This document shows positions 54,278 to 63,943 of a stretch of 63,943 nucleotides of DNA, piece after piece (the stretch's first letter is position 1; the number at the start of each line of letters is the position of its first letter). A program made the translations under genes and the position numbers. Source of the DNA: Oricola sp. Lineage in GTDB: Bacteria > Pseudomonadota > Alphaproteobacteria > Rhizobiales > Rhizobiaceae. Under the pieces are notes generated by a model that worked only from the letters and a program-made list of their open reading frames with translations, did no database searches and was not told the DNA's origin. The DNA lies in the NCBI RefSeq assembly GCF_022763245.1, contig NZ_JALEGV010000022.1:1-63943 (forward strand), in the 5' to 3' direction.

Positions 54278-54784
54278 TTACTGCCAGACCCAGGCGATCT
54301 TGCGCAGCTGGCGGCCTTCGAAGGTCTCGAAGCCCTGGGCGATGTCCTTGCCGCCATGGCCGGCATAGAAGTTCATCGCCATGGTGTTGTCTTCCAGCGC
54401 CCAGATCACGAGGCCGTCGCAGCCATGGGCCTTCAGGTCGTCGCGGGCCGCCGAAAACAGCCGCGTGCCGACGCCGATGCCCTGATATTCCGGCCGGATA
54501 TAGAGCTCGTAGATTTCGCCTTCCTGGGGCAGGGCGCGGGCGCGATTGAGCCCGAAAGTACAATAGCCGGCGATGGTGCCGGCGAAATCAACGACCATGA
54601 CGGAGGTGCCACGCTCTATGGCGCGTTTCCACCACCCCGAATGCCGGCGCACGATCATGCGCCGCAAGGCCTTGTGCGGGATCAGCCCGGCATAGGCGCT
54701 ATACCACGACTGGCTGTGCACCTCGGCGATCTGCGCGGCGTCACGACTTGCGGCGGGCCGGGTTTCGATAGTGAGTTGCGACAT
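54278..54784 (-). CDS. GNAT family N-acetyltransferase
   Basis: A 168-residue acetyl-CoA-dependent transferase. The acetyl-CoA-binding motif A is clear in 'IYELYIRPEYQGIGVGTRLFSAA' (in pieces; QGIGVG at about 99-104). 'AMNFYAGHGG' is the typical late GNAT motif. Substrate unknown. It is transcribed toward the Lnt-like gene, about 100 bases away. Confidence 0.9.
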   Translation of the reverse strand: MSQLTIETRPAASRDAAQIAEVHSQSWYSAYAGLIPHKALRRMIVRRHSGWWKRAIERGTSVMVVDFAGTIAGYCTFGLNRARALPQEGEIYELYIRPEYQGIGVGTRLFSAARDDLKAHGCDGLVIWALEDNTMAMNFYAGHGGKDIAQGFETFEGRQLRKIAWVWQ

Positions 54785-54944
54785 GGCGGGTTAACCATGC
54801 GCTAGCGGTGATTCGCCGACAAGCGCGAAACACGCAATGTGATCGACTATGCACATCCTGTTGGGCGGAATTGCCGGGCACGGAATCCCGCAGCCGCGAA
54901 CCCCCGCACGATCTCGCCTGCAAGAAGCCGCAGTGGCCGTAAAG

Positions 54945-55541
54945 TCAGCTGGGTGATTCGCCCTGAAGCAGCGGCAGGATGTCGTTCTCGATCGCCTCTG
55001 GCGTCAGCGGGCCGGTGTGCTTGTGAAGCACCGTGCCGTCGGCGCCGACGACGAAGGATTCAGGCACGCCGTAGACGCCCCACTCGATCGCCGCGCGGCC
55101 GGACTGGTCGGTGCCCACCTGGTCGTAGGGATTGCCGAGGCCGAGCAGGAACTGGATCGCGTTCGGCGTCTTGTCCTTGTAGTTCAGCCCGGCGATCGTC
55201 ACGCCTTCGCGCTGCGACAGCGCCATCAGGAGCGGGTGTTCCTGGCGGCAGGGCACGCACCACGACGCCCAGACATTGACCAGCACAGGCTTGCCGTCGA
55301 ACGTCGCCGGATCGAAGGCGGGCAAGGGGTTGCCGTCCGCGCCGTTCAGTCCGGGGATCGCCGGCAGGGCTAGTTCGGGCGCCGGATTGCCGATCAACAT
55401 GGAGGGGATCACCCGGGCGTCGCGGCCGGGCCGAAACATCAGGACCGCGAACAGGACCACCAGCACGACGAAGGCCGTGATCGGCAGGAAGACGGCGGGA
55501 TTGAGTTTCCGGCCCTCGGGCTTTTCGGCGGTATCGCTCAT
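54945..55541 (-). CDS. ccmG: Cytochrome c maturation thioredoxin CcmG/DsbE
   Basis: A 198-residue protein anchored by one N-terminal helix (about 16-36) with a periplasmic thioredoxin fold. The redox motif 'WCVPC' has Cys95 and Cys98, and 'YGVPESFVVGADGTV' is the CcmG-specific segment. It reduces apocytochrome c haem-binding cysteines for ligation. It is the last gene of the leftward ccm run and follows map by 48 bases. Confidence 0.93.
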   Translation of the reverse strand: MSDTAEKPEGRKLNPAVFLPITAFVVLVVLFAVLMFRPGRDARVIPSMLIGNPAPELALPAIPGLNGADGNPLPAFDPATFDGKPVLVNVWASWCVPCRQEHPLLMALSQREGVTIAGLNYKDKTPNAIQFLLGLGNPYDQVGTDQSGRAAIEWGVYGVPESFVVGADGTVLHKHTGPLTPEAIENDILPLLQGESPS

Positions 55542-55589
55542 CGTGTTCTGCGGTCCCGGTGATTGATGGTCGTCTGCGTTGGTGTGGCG

Positions 55590-56339
55590 TCAGCCCGGAA
55601 GGGTGACCACGACAGGTCCCCTGCGTGTGGCAACCACCGTGTGTTCATATTGCACGGTCGGCGCACGGGGTTCGCTGAAGAGCGTCCAGTCGTCGTCGCC
55701 GTCTTCGGCCCATTGCCCGCCCATCGAAAGGAACGGTTCGACCGTGAAGACCAGCCCTTCGGTCATGGCCCGGTCGTCGCCCGGCTCGGGCCATGTGGCG
55801 ATTTCGGTCGGCTTCTCGTGCAGGGAGCGGCCGACGCCGTGGCTGGCGAGGTTGCGGATCAGCGTATAGCGATTCCTGTGCGCGAAGGCGCCGATCGCCA
55901 TGCCGATGTCGCCCAGCGGGCGGTCCGTCGCCACCGTCCTGATCCCTGCCCACATCGCCCGTTTCCCGTCACGGCACAGGCGCTCGATGGCGCGCGAAAC
56001 CGGAGGAACCGGAAACGACGCGCCGGTATCGGCGAAGAAGCCGTCCTTTTGCGCCGACACGTCGATGTTCACCAGGTCGCCGGCCTCGATCCGGCGCGCG
56101 CCGGGAATGCCGTGGGCGATTTCCTCGTTCACGCTGATGCAGGTGGCGCCCGGAAAATCGTAGCACTGTTCGGGCGCGGGACGGGCGCCGGCCTCCTCGA
56201 GAAGCCTGCGGCCGATCGCGTCCAGTTCGGCTGTCGTCATGCCCGGTTCGAGCGCCGCGCCCATCGCTTCCAGCGTGTTGGCGACGATCCGGCCGATCGC
56301 CTTCAGGCTTTCCAGTTCGTCTTCGTTCGAGATCGTCAT
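55590..56339 (-). CDS. map: Methionine aminopeptidase, type I
   Basis: A 249-residue pita-bread metalloprotease that removes N-terminal Met. The five metal ligands are all recognisable: 'NIDVSAQKDGFFADTG' (two Asp), 'ASHGVGRSLHEKP' (His), 'VFTVEPFLSM' (Glu) and 'QYEHTVVAT' (Glu). It lies between ccmD and ccmG, which it does not functionally match; the 54-base and 48-base gaps suggest insertion into the ccm unit. Another housekeeping map may exist elsewhere. Confidence 0.93.
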   Translation of the reverse strand: MTISNEDELESLKAIGRIVANTLEAMGAALEPGMTTAELDAIGRRLLEEAGARPAPEQCYDFPGATCISVNEEIAHGIPGARRIEAGDLVNIDVSAQKDGFFADTGASFPVPPVSRAIERLCRDGKRAMWAGIRTVATDRPLGDIGMAIGAFAHRNRYTLIRNLASHGVGRSLHEKPTEIATWPEPGDDRAMTEGLVFTVEPFLSMGGQWAEDGDDDWTLFSEPRAPTVQYEHTVVATRRGPVVVTLPG

Positions 56340-56393
56340 GTCAGTCCCGTCAGATCATCGTGGAAAGTGTGGCGGCGTCAGGGCGCCGGTTTG

Positions 56394-56546
56394 TCAGCTC
56401 TCGGCGCGGCGGCGCACGCCGCTTTCTTCCAGCCGCTTCAGTTCGGCCAGCCGGGCGCGGCGGTCGATCCAAAGCCACAGGCCGAGACCGCCGAGCACGA
56501 GGGCGGTCAGCGCGTAGGAAACGAAGACATACTGCGCGTGGGTCAT
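56394..56546 (-). CDS. ccmD: Heme exporter protein CcmD
   Basis: A 50-residue single-helix protein ('YVFVSYALTALVLGGLGLWLWIDRRARLAELKRLEE', in pieces) that matches CcmD, which helps release haem-loaded CcmE from CcmABC. The small size, the hydrophobic stretch followed by basic residues, and the position after ccmC fit. Its ATG overlaps the ccmC TGA by four bases. Confidence 0.9.
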   Translation of the reverse strand: MTHAQYVFVSYALTALVLGGLGLWLWIDRRARLAELKRLEESGVRRRAES

Positions 56547-57328
56547 GACGCCACCACCGGACGGGCGACGGTGCGCTTTTCCTGGGCGCTGGCGCGGCGC
56601 ATCGAGGCGACGCGGCGCCGCATGACCTCCGTGCGCATGGCGACCATGTGCATGAAGAAGAACAGCGCGGTGAAGCCGAGCGCCATGACCAGGAGCGGCC
56701 AGAGCAGGCTCGGATGGATGGTCGGGCCGTCCATGCGGATGACGGCGGCCGGCTGGTGGAGCGTGTTCCACCAATCGACGGAAAACTTGATGATCGGGAT
56801 GTTGATCGTGCCGATCAGCACGAGGATCGCCACCGGGCGCGCCGCCTTGACGGGATCGTCCATCGCGCGTTGCAGGGCGATGACGCCGAGATACATCAGG
56901 AACAGGACGAACATCGAGGTCAGCCTTGCGTCCCACACCCACCAGGTGCCCCACATGGGCTTTCCCCACAAAGAGCCAGTCGCCAGCGCCAGAAACGTGA
57001 AGGCGGCGCCGATCGGGGCGGCGGCCTTGATCGAGACGTCGGCCAGCGGATGGCGCCAGATGAGCGTGCCGAGCGACGAGACGGCCATCACCATGTAGCC
57101 CATCATCGACAGCCAGGCGGCCGGCACATGCACATACATGATGCGCACGGTCTCGCCCTGCTGGTAGTCCTGCGGGGCGGTGAACGCCATGTAGAGGCCG
57201 ACGACGAGCAGCGCCGCCGTCAGCCCGCCGAGCCATGGCAGGATCTTGCCCGAATAGGACAGGAACCGCGTCGGATTGGCGAGCGCGGAGAAGCTGAAGC
57301 CTTTTGCGTGTGCGGTGGTGTCACTCAT
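56543..57328 (-). CDS. ccmC: Heme exporter protein CcmC
   Basis: A 261-residue inner-membrane protein with six helices. The tryptophan-rich motif 'GTWWVWDARLTSMF' that presents haem to CcmE is present, and conserved His residues lie in flanking loops ('YVHVPAAWLS' and 'NTLHQPA'). The start at ATG 57328 gives the family length. It is separated from ccmB upstream by the PhyH-like gene. Confidence 0.95.
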   Translation of the reverse strand: MSDTTAHAKGFSFSALANPTRFLSYSGKILPWLGGLTAALLVVGLYMAFTAPQDYQQGETVRIMYVHVPAAWLSMMGYMVMAVSSLGTLIWRHPLADVSIKAAAPIGAAFTFLALATGSLWGKPMWGTWWVWDARLTSMFVLFLMYLGVIALQRAMDDPVKAARPVAILVLIGTINIPIIKFSVDWWNTLHQPAAVIRMDGPTIHPSLLWPLLVMALGFTALFFFMHMVAMRTEVMRRRVASMRRASAQEKRTVARPVVAS

Positions 57329-57513
57329 GCGCCATTCTTAATGTGTCTGGCCTCGTCTCGCAATTGACCCTCGTCAATCGGCGTCCGCGCGATCGACCAT
57401 CGCGCGACATATAGTGATGCGGACGCGGATGGGAAGCGTCGCTGCGTCGTGCTGCCGCATGGCCGTCCGGCGCGGAATTCCCGGGACGCGGCGCGCGCCC
57501 CCCGGAGGCCATG

Positions 57514-58311
57514 TCACAGCGTCAGCCCGCAGGCTTCGCGAATGGCGATCTGCACCGGCGAGGGCGGCAGCGCCGGATCGAACTCGCCCTTCGGCAGGAG
57601 CGCCGGCTGTCCCATGAAGCGCGGGGTCTCGCCGCGATGCGGCTGCGCGGCATGCACGATGAAGGGATGGCACAGATAGACCGTTCCCGCCGCGCCCGTC
57701 GCCAGCGCCACGTCGCAATCGGCCGTCGACGCGTAGCCGCCGGCGCCGAGCTGGCGCAGCGTCGCGCCCGCCTCGCCGAAGGCAAGCAATTCGCGCGCGA
57801 CGGTCCTGTGCGAACCCTTGCGGATGCGCGTCGGCGCGTCGCAGGGCCCGACGTCGGACATCAGGAAGAGCATGAGCAGGGTCCGGCCGCTGCTCTTCAC
57901 ATTGGCGCGCCATTCCATGAAGTCCGGATCGGCCGTGCCGAAGCTCATGTCGACATGCCAGCCGTCGTCGCCGGGCGCGCGCTGCGACGGAAACCGGATC
58001 GGGAAGCTGCCGATCCCCGCCGGGGCGATCCAGCGGCCTTCCCCGGCCAGAAGGTCGTAGGCGGCACGAAGGCGCGGCGTGTTGGCGGCCTCGACGAAGG
58101 CCGGCGACGCCATGAACCCCACCCGGACGACGGGTTCGGTCCAGCCTTCGGGCTTGTCGGGCGACATGCCGATCGCCGCCCACAATTCCTCGCGGCACCG
58201 CCGCGCGAGGTCGGCGCTGAAGGCATTCTCCATCTTGATGAAACCGGTTTCGACGAAGTCTCGGACAAGGCTCGCGGCCGGTCCGTCCGTTTCGATGTCG
58301 GGCATATGCAC
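57514..58311 (-). CDS. Phytanoyl-CoA dioxygenase (PhyH) family protein inside the ccm run
   Basis: A 265-residue Fe(II)/2-oxoglutarate dioxygenase. The iron facial triad is His119-x-Asp121 ('GWHVDMSF') and distal His220 ('FIVHAAQPHRGETPRF'), with an Arg nearby for 2-oxoglutarate. 'VKSSGRTLLMLFLMSDV' and 'IRKGSHRTVAR' also match the family. PhyH-type enzymes hydroxylate diverse small molecules, and the substrate here is unknown. It sits between ccmB and ccmC with gaps of 165 and 185 bases, so it probably has its own promoter and no role in cytochrome maturation. Two ATGs (58311, 58305) could start it. Confidence 0.88.
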   Translation of the reverse strand: MHMPDIETDGPAASLVRDFVETGFIKMENAFSADLARRCREELWAAIGMSPDKPEGWTEPVVRVGFMASPAFVEAANTPRLRAAYDLLAGEGRWIAPAGIGSFPIRFPSQRAPGDDGWHVDMSFGTADPDFMEWRANVKSSGRTLLMLFLMSDVGPCDAPTRIRKGSHRTVARELLAFGEAGATLRQLGAGGYASTADCDVALATGAAGTVYLCHPFIVHAAQPHRGETPRFMGQPALLPKGEFDPALPPSPVQIAIREACGLTL

Positions 58312-58476
58312 ATTCTCCGTTCGGCCGTCGCCTCTGCGGGGCCGTGTTGATCCGTTCGGTGACTGGGCGCCGAAGCGCCGGGTCCGTCAGGTCAGCGGAA
58401 AGAATGCGGACATGAACATCATGGCTTCACCCTGCAGGGACGCCGGCCGCGCGTTCGAGGCACGACAGGCCGTCGG

Positions 58477-59142
58477 TCAATCGGAACTCGCCTTCAGCGC
58501 CGCGCCGGCCGCCAGCGGCCCGAGCACGGCGAAGAACAGCGTCAGCGCGCACAACAGCAGAAAGGGCTGCATGAAGGGCGCCGGATTCTCCACCGCACCA
58601 TAGGCTGCCAACACGCCGAAAATGAGGACGGGAATGACGAAGGGCAGCACCATGACCGACACCAGCAATCCGCCGCGCGGCAAGGCGACGGCGAGCGCGG
58701 CGCCGGTCGCGCCGATGAAGGTGATCGCCGGCGTGCCCGCGAGCAGCGTGACCGACGTGGCGAGGATCGCGGCGGGCTGCATGTTCATCAGGAGGCCGAG
58801 CGCCGGCGAGACGATCACGAGCGGCAGGCCCGTCGTCAGCCAGTGGGCGACGCATTTGGCGAAGACCGTCAGCGCCAGCGGGTGTTCGTGATCGTGCAGG
58901 ATCATCCTGTCGAGCGAACCGTCTTCGCGGTCGGCCTGGAACAGCCGCTCCAGACCCAGAAGCGAGGCGAGCAGCGCGCCGATCCACAGGATCGCCGGGC
59001 CGATGCGGGCCAGCAGGTTGAGATCCGGCCCGACTGCGAAGGGCACGACGGCAATGACGGCGAGAAAGAACAGGATGCCGATGAGCATGCCCCCGCCGGC
59101 GCGCGCGCCGATGCGGATGTCGCGCAGGATGATCGACATCAT
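58477..59142 (-). CDS. ccmB: Heme exporter protein CcmB
   Basis: A 221-residue ABC permease with six helices and 'RLFQADREDGSLDRMILHDHEHPLAL' (in pieces), a family hallmark. 'ALPRGGLLVSVMVLPFVIPVLIFG' (in pieces) is the C-terminal helical pair. It works with CcmA and CcmC. The start at ATG 59142 is followed by a second ATG, and it overlaps the ccmA stop (ATGA). Confidence 0.94.
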   Translation of the reverse strand: MMSIILRDIRIGARAGGGMLIGILFFLAVIAVVPFAVGPDLNLLARIGPAILWIGALLASLLGLERLFQADREDGSLDRMILHDHEHPLALTVFAKCVAHWLTTGLPLVIVSPALGLLMNMQPAAILATSVTLLAGTPAITFIGATGAALAVALPRGGLLVSVMVLPFVIPVLIFGVLAAYGAVENPAPFMQPFLLLCALTLFFAVLGPLAAGAALKASSD

Positions 59143-59774
59143 GACGCCGCTCCCGCGAATTCCAGCCGCTTCATGCCCTCGACCGGGAGCGGCAGATGGG
59201 TCGCGGCGACGACGATGCCGCCATAGTCCAGATGCTCGCGGACCAGCGAGGCGAACTCCCGTTCCGACGCGGCGTCGAGGCCCGAGGTCGGTTCGTCGAG
59301 CAGCCAGATCGGGCGGCAATTGAGCACCAGGCGGGCGATGGCGATGCGGCGGCGCTGGCCGGTCGACAGGTAGGAGAAGGGCAGGTCGCGCGTATGGGTG
59401 AGGCCGACATATTCCAGCCCCTCGTCGATGGTCAGAGCCATCGTGCCGCCGGCGAGCTTCTGCCAGAAGGCGAGGTTCTCGGCCACGGTGAGCGTCGGCT
59501 TCATCGCGTTGAAGGGGCCGAGATAATGCGCGGCCGCGCCAACCTCCGGATAGTCGTCGGAGACGCCCGGAAAGTCGCTGTCGCCGCCCTCGACCACGGC
59601 CTGGCCGGCACTCGGTCGCAACAGGCCAGCGATGGCACGGATGAGCGTCGACTTGCCGGCGCCGTTCGGCCCGGTGACAAGCAGCCCCTCGCCGCCGGCC
59701 AGCGTGAAGCTCACATCCTCGAAGATCGGACCGGAGCCGCGGTCGGCGGCAAGGTCGGTGACGACAAGCCTCAT
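59139..59774 (-). CDS. ccmA: Heme exporter ATP-binding protein CcmA
   Basis: A 211-residue ABC ATPase. Walker A is 'GPNGAGKST' (35-43), the signature 'YLSTGQRRR' is at 135-143 (CcmA lacks the usual SGGQ), and Walker B is 'IWLLDEP' (156-162). ATP hydrolysis drives CcmE release in cytochrome c assembly. It overlaps ccmB by four bases. The ATG at 59774 has GGGGA six bases upstream; the very long open frame extending to 62795 is antisense to acnA. It diverges from acnA. Confidence 0.93.
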   Translation of the reverse strand: MRLVVTDLAADRGSGPIFEDVSFTLAGGEGLLVTGPNGAGKSTLIRAIAGLLRPSAGQAVVEGGDSDFPGVSDDYPEVGAAAHYLGPFNAMKPTLTVAENLAFWQKLAGGTMALTIDEGLEYVGLTHTRDLPFSYLSTGQRRRIAIARLVLNCRPIWLLDEPTSGLDAASEREFASLVREHLDYGGIVVAATHLPLPVEGMKRLEFAGAAS

Positions 59775-60074
59775 GACATCCCCGTGTTTCATCGGGATGT
59801 GACACGGATGCGGGTGGTTGGCAACAACCGGGCTTTTTTGACTTTCGATGGTCTGGAAAGGCGAAAAAAACTGCTCTATAGGGTTTTTGCATCGCACCAG
59901 CGGCCGGTGTGCAAACAATTTTGAGCCGACCCAATATGTCGGGCCTCTTCGTGTGGTCTGGCAGGGACGGACAGCGGAAATGGCCGCACCCGCATCTTCT
60001 CGGGTCGCGCTTTTGAGCGCATGCGGAAGAGTTCGTCCCCTGCAAGGCAACCCGAACTCGAAAGGTGAATTTCC
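59775..60074. other. 300-base divergent region between ccmA and acnA
   Basis: No gene is seen. The region is AT-richer than its flanks, with TTTTTTGACTTTCG near 59835-59848, CTCTATAGGG near 59875-59884 and a partly inverted TTGCATCGCACC/GGTGTGCAA pair near 59887-59914. These are likely the promoters and operators of acnA and ccmA; I cannot name a regulator. Confidence 0.5.
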
Positions 60075-62765
<2,691 letters not shown>

Positions 62766-62793
62766 GCCGGCCGGACATTGCCGGGGAATGATC

Positions 62794-62825
62794 AACCCCG
62801 CCGGGCCGACAGGTCCGGCGGGGTT
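62794..62825 (+). terminator. Intrinsic terminator after acnA
   Basis: AACCCCGCCGG (62794-62804) and CCGGCGGGGTT (62815-62825) form an 11-bp stem with a 10-base loop, followed by CTTGTT. It is likely bidirectional, serving the convergent HEAT-like gene as well. Confidence 0.8.
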
Positions 62826-62830
62826 CTTGT

Positions 62831-63601
62831 TCAGCCTTGCGAATCACGGCTTCGCTGGCGAGTGCGCCATCGTTCACCGCGCTGCGACCCGCTCTTCTGG
62901 TACTCGAGCCTGGCCAATTCGGCTCGTGGCCTATGCATGGTGAAGTCGATCACGCGGAGCCCCTCCTCGTCCCGGCAGCCTCTTGCGATCTCAAGACGTC
63001 CGATATCGACGACATATGTCGGCCGTGCCGCCAGACCGACTCCGAAGCGCCTGACCACCGGCTCGTCATGGTCGATGAACTGCTTCAGCCGGGCGTCCGT
63101 CATTCGCAGCGATCGCGTGTCCAGTCGCGTGCGTTTCCCGAGAAGCATGGACAGTATCGTCTCGAACGGCGAGCCCGGAAAGCGTGCTGCCGCTTCACCG
63201 ACCGCATGCACGAGGGTGAGGCTTTCGGCACCGATGACGAAATTCATCGCGGCCCGATGGACGAACGGCTCCGGATCATCGAATGCGAGCATGATTCTCG
63301 ACAGGGCGTCGAGATTGTCCGGCCCGACGCAATCGGTCATGGCGATGATGATGTCGGAACGCCATTGCGCGCCGGGGTGGTCGGCGAGCGGGACGAGATC
63401 GTCGAGAACCGGCCGCATGTCGCTGCCGAGTTCATAGGCAAGATAGGCCGCCGTGGCGGTGATGCGCGGATTTTCGCTGACCAGGAGCGGGCGCAGATTT
63501 TCAACCGGAAACCCGTTTCGAACGGCACCGATCAGGCTCCAAAGCAGGTCATAGTCACCGCCACCGGCGAGGACTTGCGCGATCATGTTCTGGGGAGACA
63601 T
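62831..63601 (-). CDS. HEAT-repeat-like hypothetical protein
   Basis: A protein of about 256 residues I do not recognise. It looks like a stack of helical pairs, such as 'NLRPLLVSENPRITATAAYLAYELG' (in pieces) and 'MRPVLDDLVPLADHPGAQWRSDIIIAM' (in pieces), in the manner of HEAT or Armadillo repeats, which usually bind proteins. The C-terminus is Arg/Ser-rich. I place the start at ATG 63601 with low certainty; a GTG at 63748 with AGGA upstream would add 49 residues, but it falls inside a palindromic repeat arm. Proteins of this type occur near immunity or sensing genes in some bacteria, but nothing here shows that. Confidence 0.6.
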   Translation of the reverse strand: MSPQNMIAQVLAGGGDYDLLWSLIGAVRNGFPVENLRPLLVSENPRITATAAYLAYELGSDMRPVLDDLVPLADHPGAQWRSDIIIAMTDCVGPDNLDALSRIMLAFDDPEPFVHRAAMNFVIGAESLTLVHAVGEAAARFPGSPFETILSMLLGKRTRLDTRSLRMTDARLKQFIDHDEPVVRRFGVGLAARPTYVVDIGRLEIARGCRDEEGLRVIDFTMHRPRAELARLEYQKSGSQRGERWRTRQRSRDSQG

Positions 63602-63744
63602 CGAAGAGCGGCGCTGAAGGCGCTCGCAAGCTGTTGCGACCGTTTCGATGTAGCGTCGCACGCATCCCGCGTCAAATGCGACGCCCGGAGGCAAGGCGCC
63701 AGCTGAAAGGGCGAGCGATCTGCGCCTGCTATGAACCGGGGCGT

Positions 63745-63912
63745 TCACGGAATGGATCCTAGAGCGACGACGGCGCTCCGCTTGTCTTGGGTCAAGCCCT
63801 ACGATGACGGAGTAGGTTTCGGGATCACGGCTTGTCTCAGGCGTCGGCGACTTGCCGGGCCGCAGCCCCCAGCCCGTCATCCTCGGGCTTGACCCGAGGA
63901 TCCATTCCGTGA
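63745..63912. repeat. Palindromic intergenic repeat with inverted ends
   Basis: TCACGGAATGGATCCT (63745-63760) and AGGATCCATTCCGTGA (63897-63912) are perfect 16-base inverted complements. Just inside the right arm, ATCCTCGGG (63879-63887) and CCCGAGGAT (63893-63901) form a hairpin, and on the left GGGTCAAGCCC with GATGACGG mirrors the right-hand CCGTCATC and GGGCTTGACCC. The motif GTCATCCTCGGGCTTGACCCGAGGATCCA is familiar to me as a dispersed palindrome of alphaproteobacterial genomes. It is non-coding and MITE-like in shape. Confidence 0.75.
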
Positions 63913-63943
63913 GGCTGACGGGTGGGCTGCGGTGTCCGAATGG

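Noticed and set aside
63879-63901. CCTCGGG-CTTGA-CCCGAGG hairpin as a transcription terminator
   Set aside because: No T-run follows and it sits within a larger inverted repeat, so it is better read as part of a dispersed palindrome.

Overview
The window is GC-rich, densely coded DNA from an alphaproteobacterium, most likely of the order Hyphomicrobiales (Rhizobiales). This rests on gene order and gene content: acnA divergent from a ccmABCDG cytochrome c maturation operon, hemC-hemD-mic60-hemY, tesB-glnK-amtB-ftsK-lolA-xthA, a CenR-type response regulator, and a TTG-started tsaD followed by an overlapping gpsA. No genus can be named from the sequence alone.

The left third (1 to about 21.0 kb) is accessory in character. 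The 3' end of one autotransporter gene runs in from the left edge, and a very large autotransporter gene (13.3-18.6 kb) closes the block. Between them lies a compact cassette (2.1-12.6 kb) around a divergent promoter at 6.71-6.83 kb. Leftward it encodes an acyl-CoA carboxyltransferase, a biotin carboxylase, a 74-residue biotinyl carrier, a BioY biotin transporter and an FCD-type GntR regulator. Rightward it encodes a CaiB/BaiF (class III) CoA-transferase, a second and different carboxyltransferase, and a complete TRAP transporter (dctP-dctQ-dctM). I read it as one regulated module that imports an organic acid, loads it onto CoA and processes it by biotin-dependent (trans)carboxylation. The substrate is unknown and both carboxyltransferases have unusual active-site motifs. 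This is the best candidate for an undescribed system in the window.

At 18.8-21.1 kb a complete tRNA-Gly(GCC) gene and a 3' fragment of the same tRNA form a perfect 53-bp direct repeat. The repeat flanks a CSS/EAL cyclic-di-GMP phosphodiesterase gene, an arrangement expected of a small element integrated at a tRNA 3' end.

From 21.2 kb to the right edge the content is core genome: a ProX-type editing protein, a YbbN-like thioredoxin, a LON-domain protein, a Trm112-like protein, a TetR regulator, CreD, a ubiquinone-type hydroxylase, and TesB. Next come two tandem glnK-amtB pairs, each preceded by a similar sigma-54-like element, then FtsK, LolA and XthA. A heme block (hemC, hemD, mic60-like, hemY) follows, with tsaD-gpsA divergent from it. 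After this lie an EVE protein, a methyltransferase, an L,D-transpeptidase, CenR, an MFS transporter, YggT/YggU/RidA, pyrophosphatase and a second Lnt-like acyltransferase. Last is the ccm operon, whose genes are interspersed with map and a phytanoyl-CoA-dioxygenase-like gene, then acnA. The right edge holds a HEAT-like gene and a palindromic intergenic repeat.
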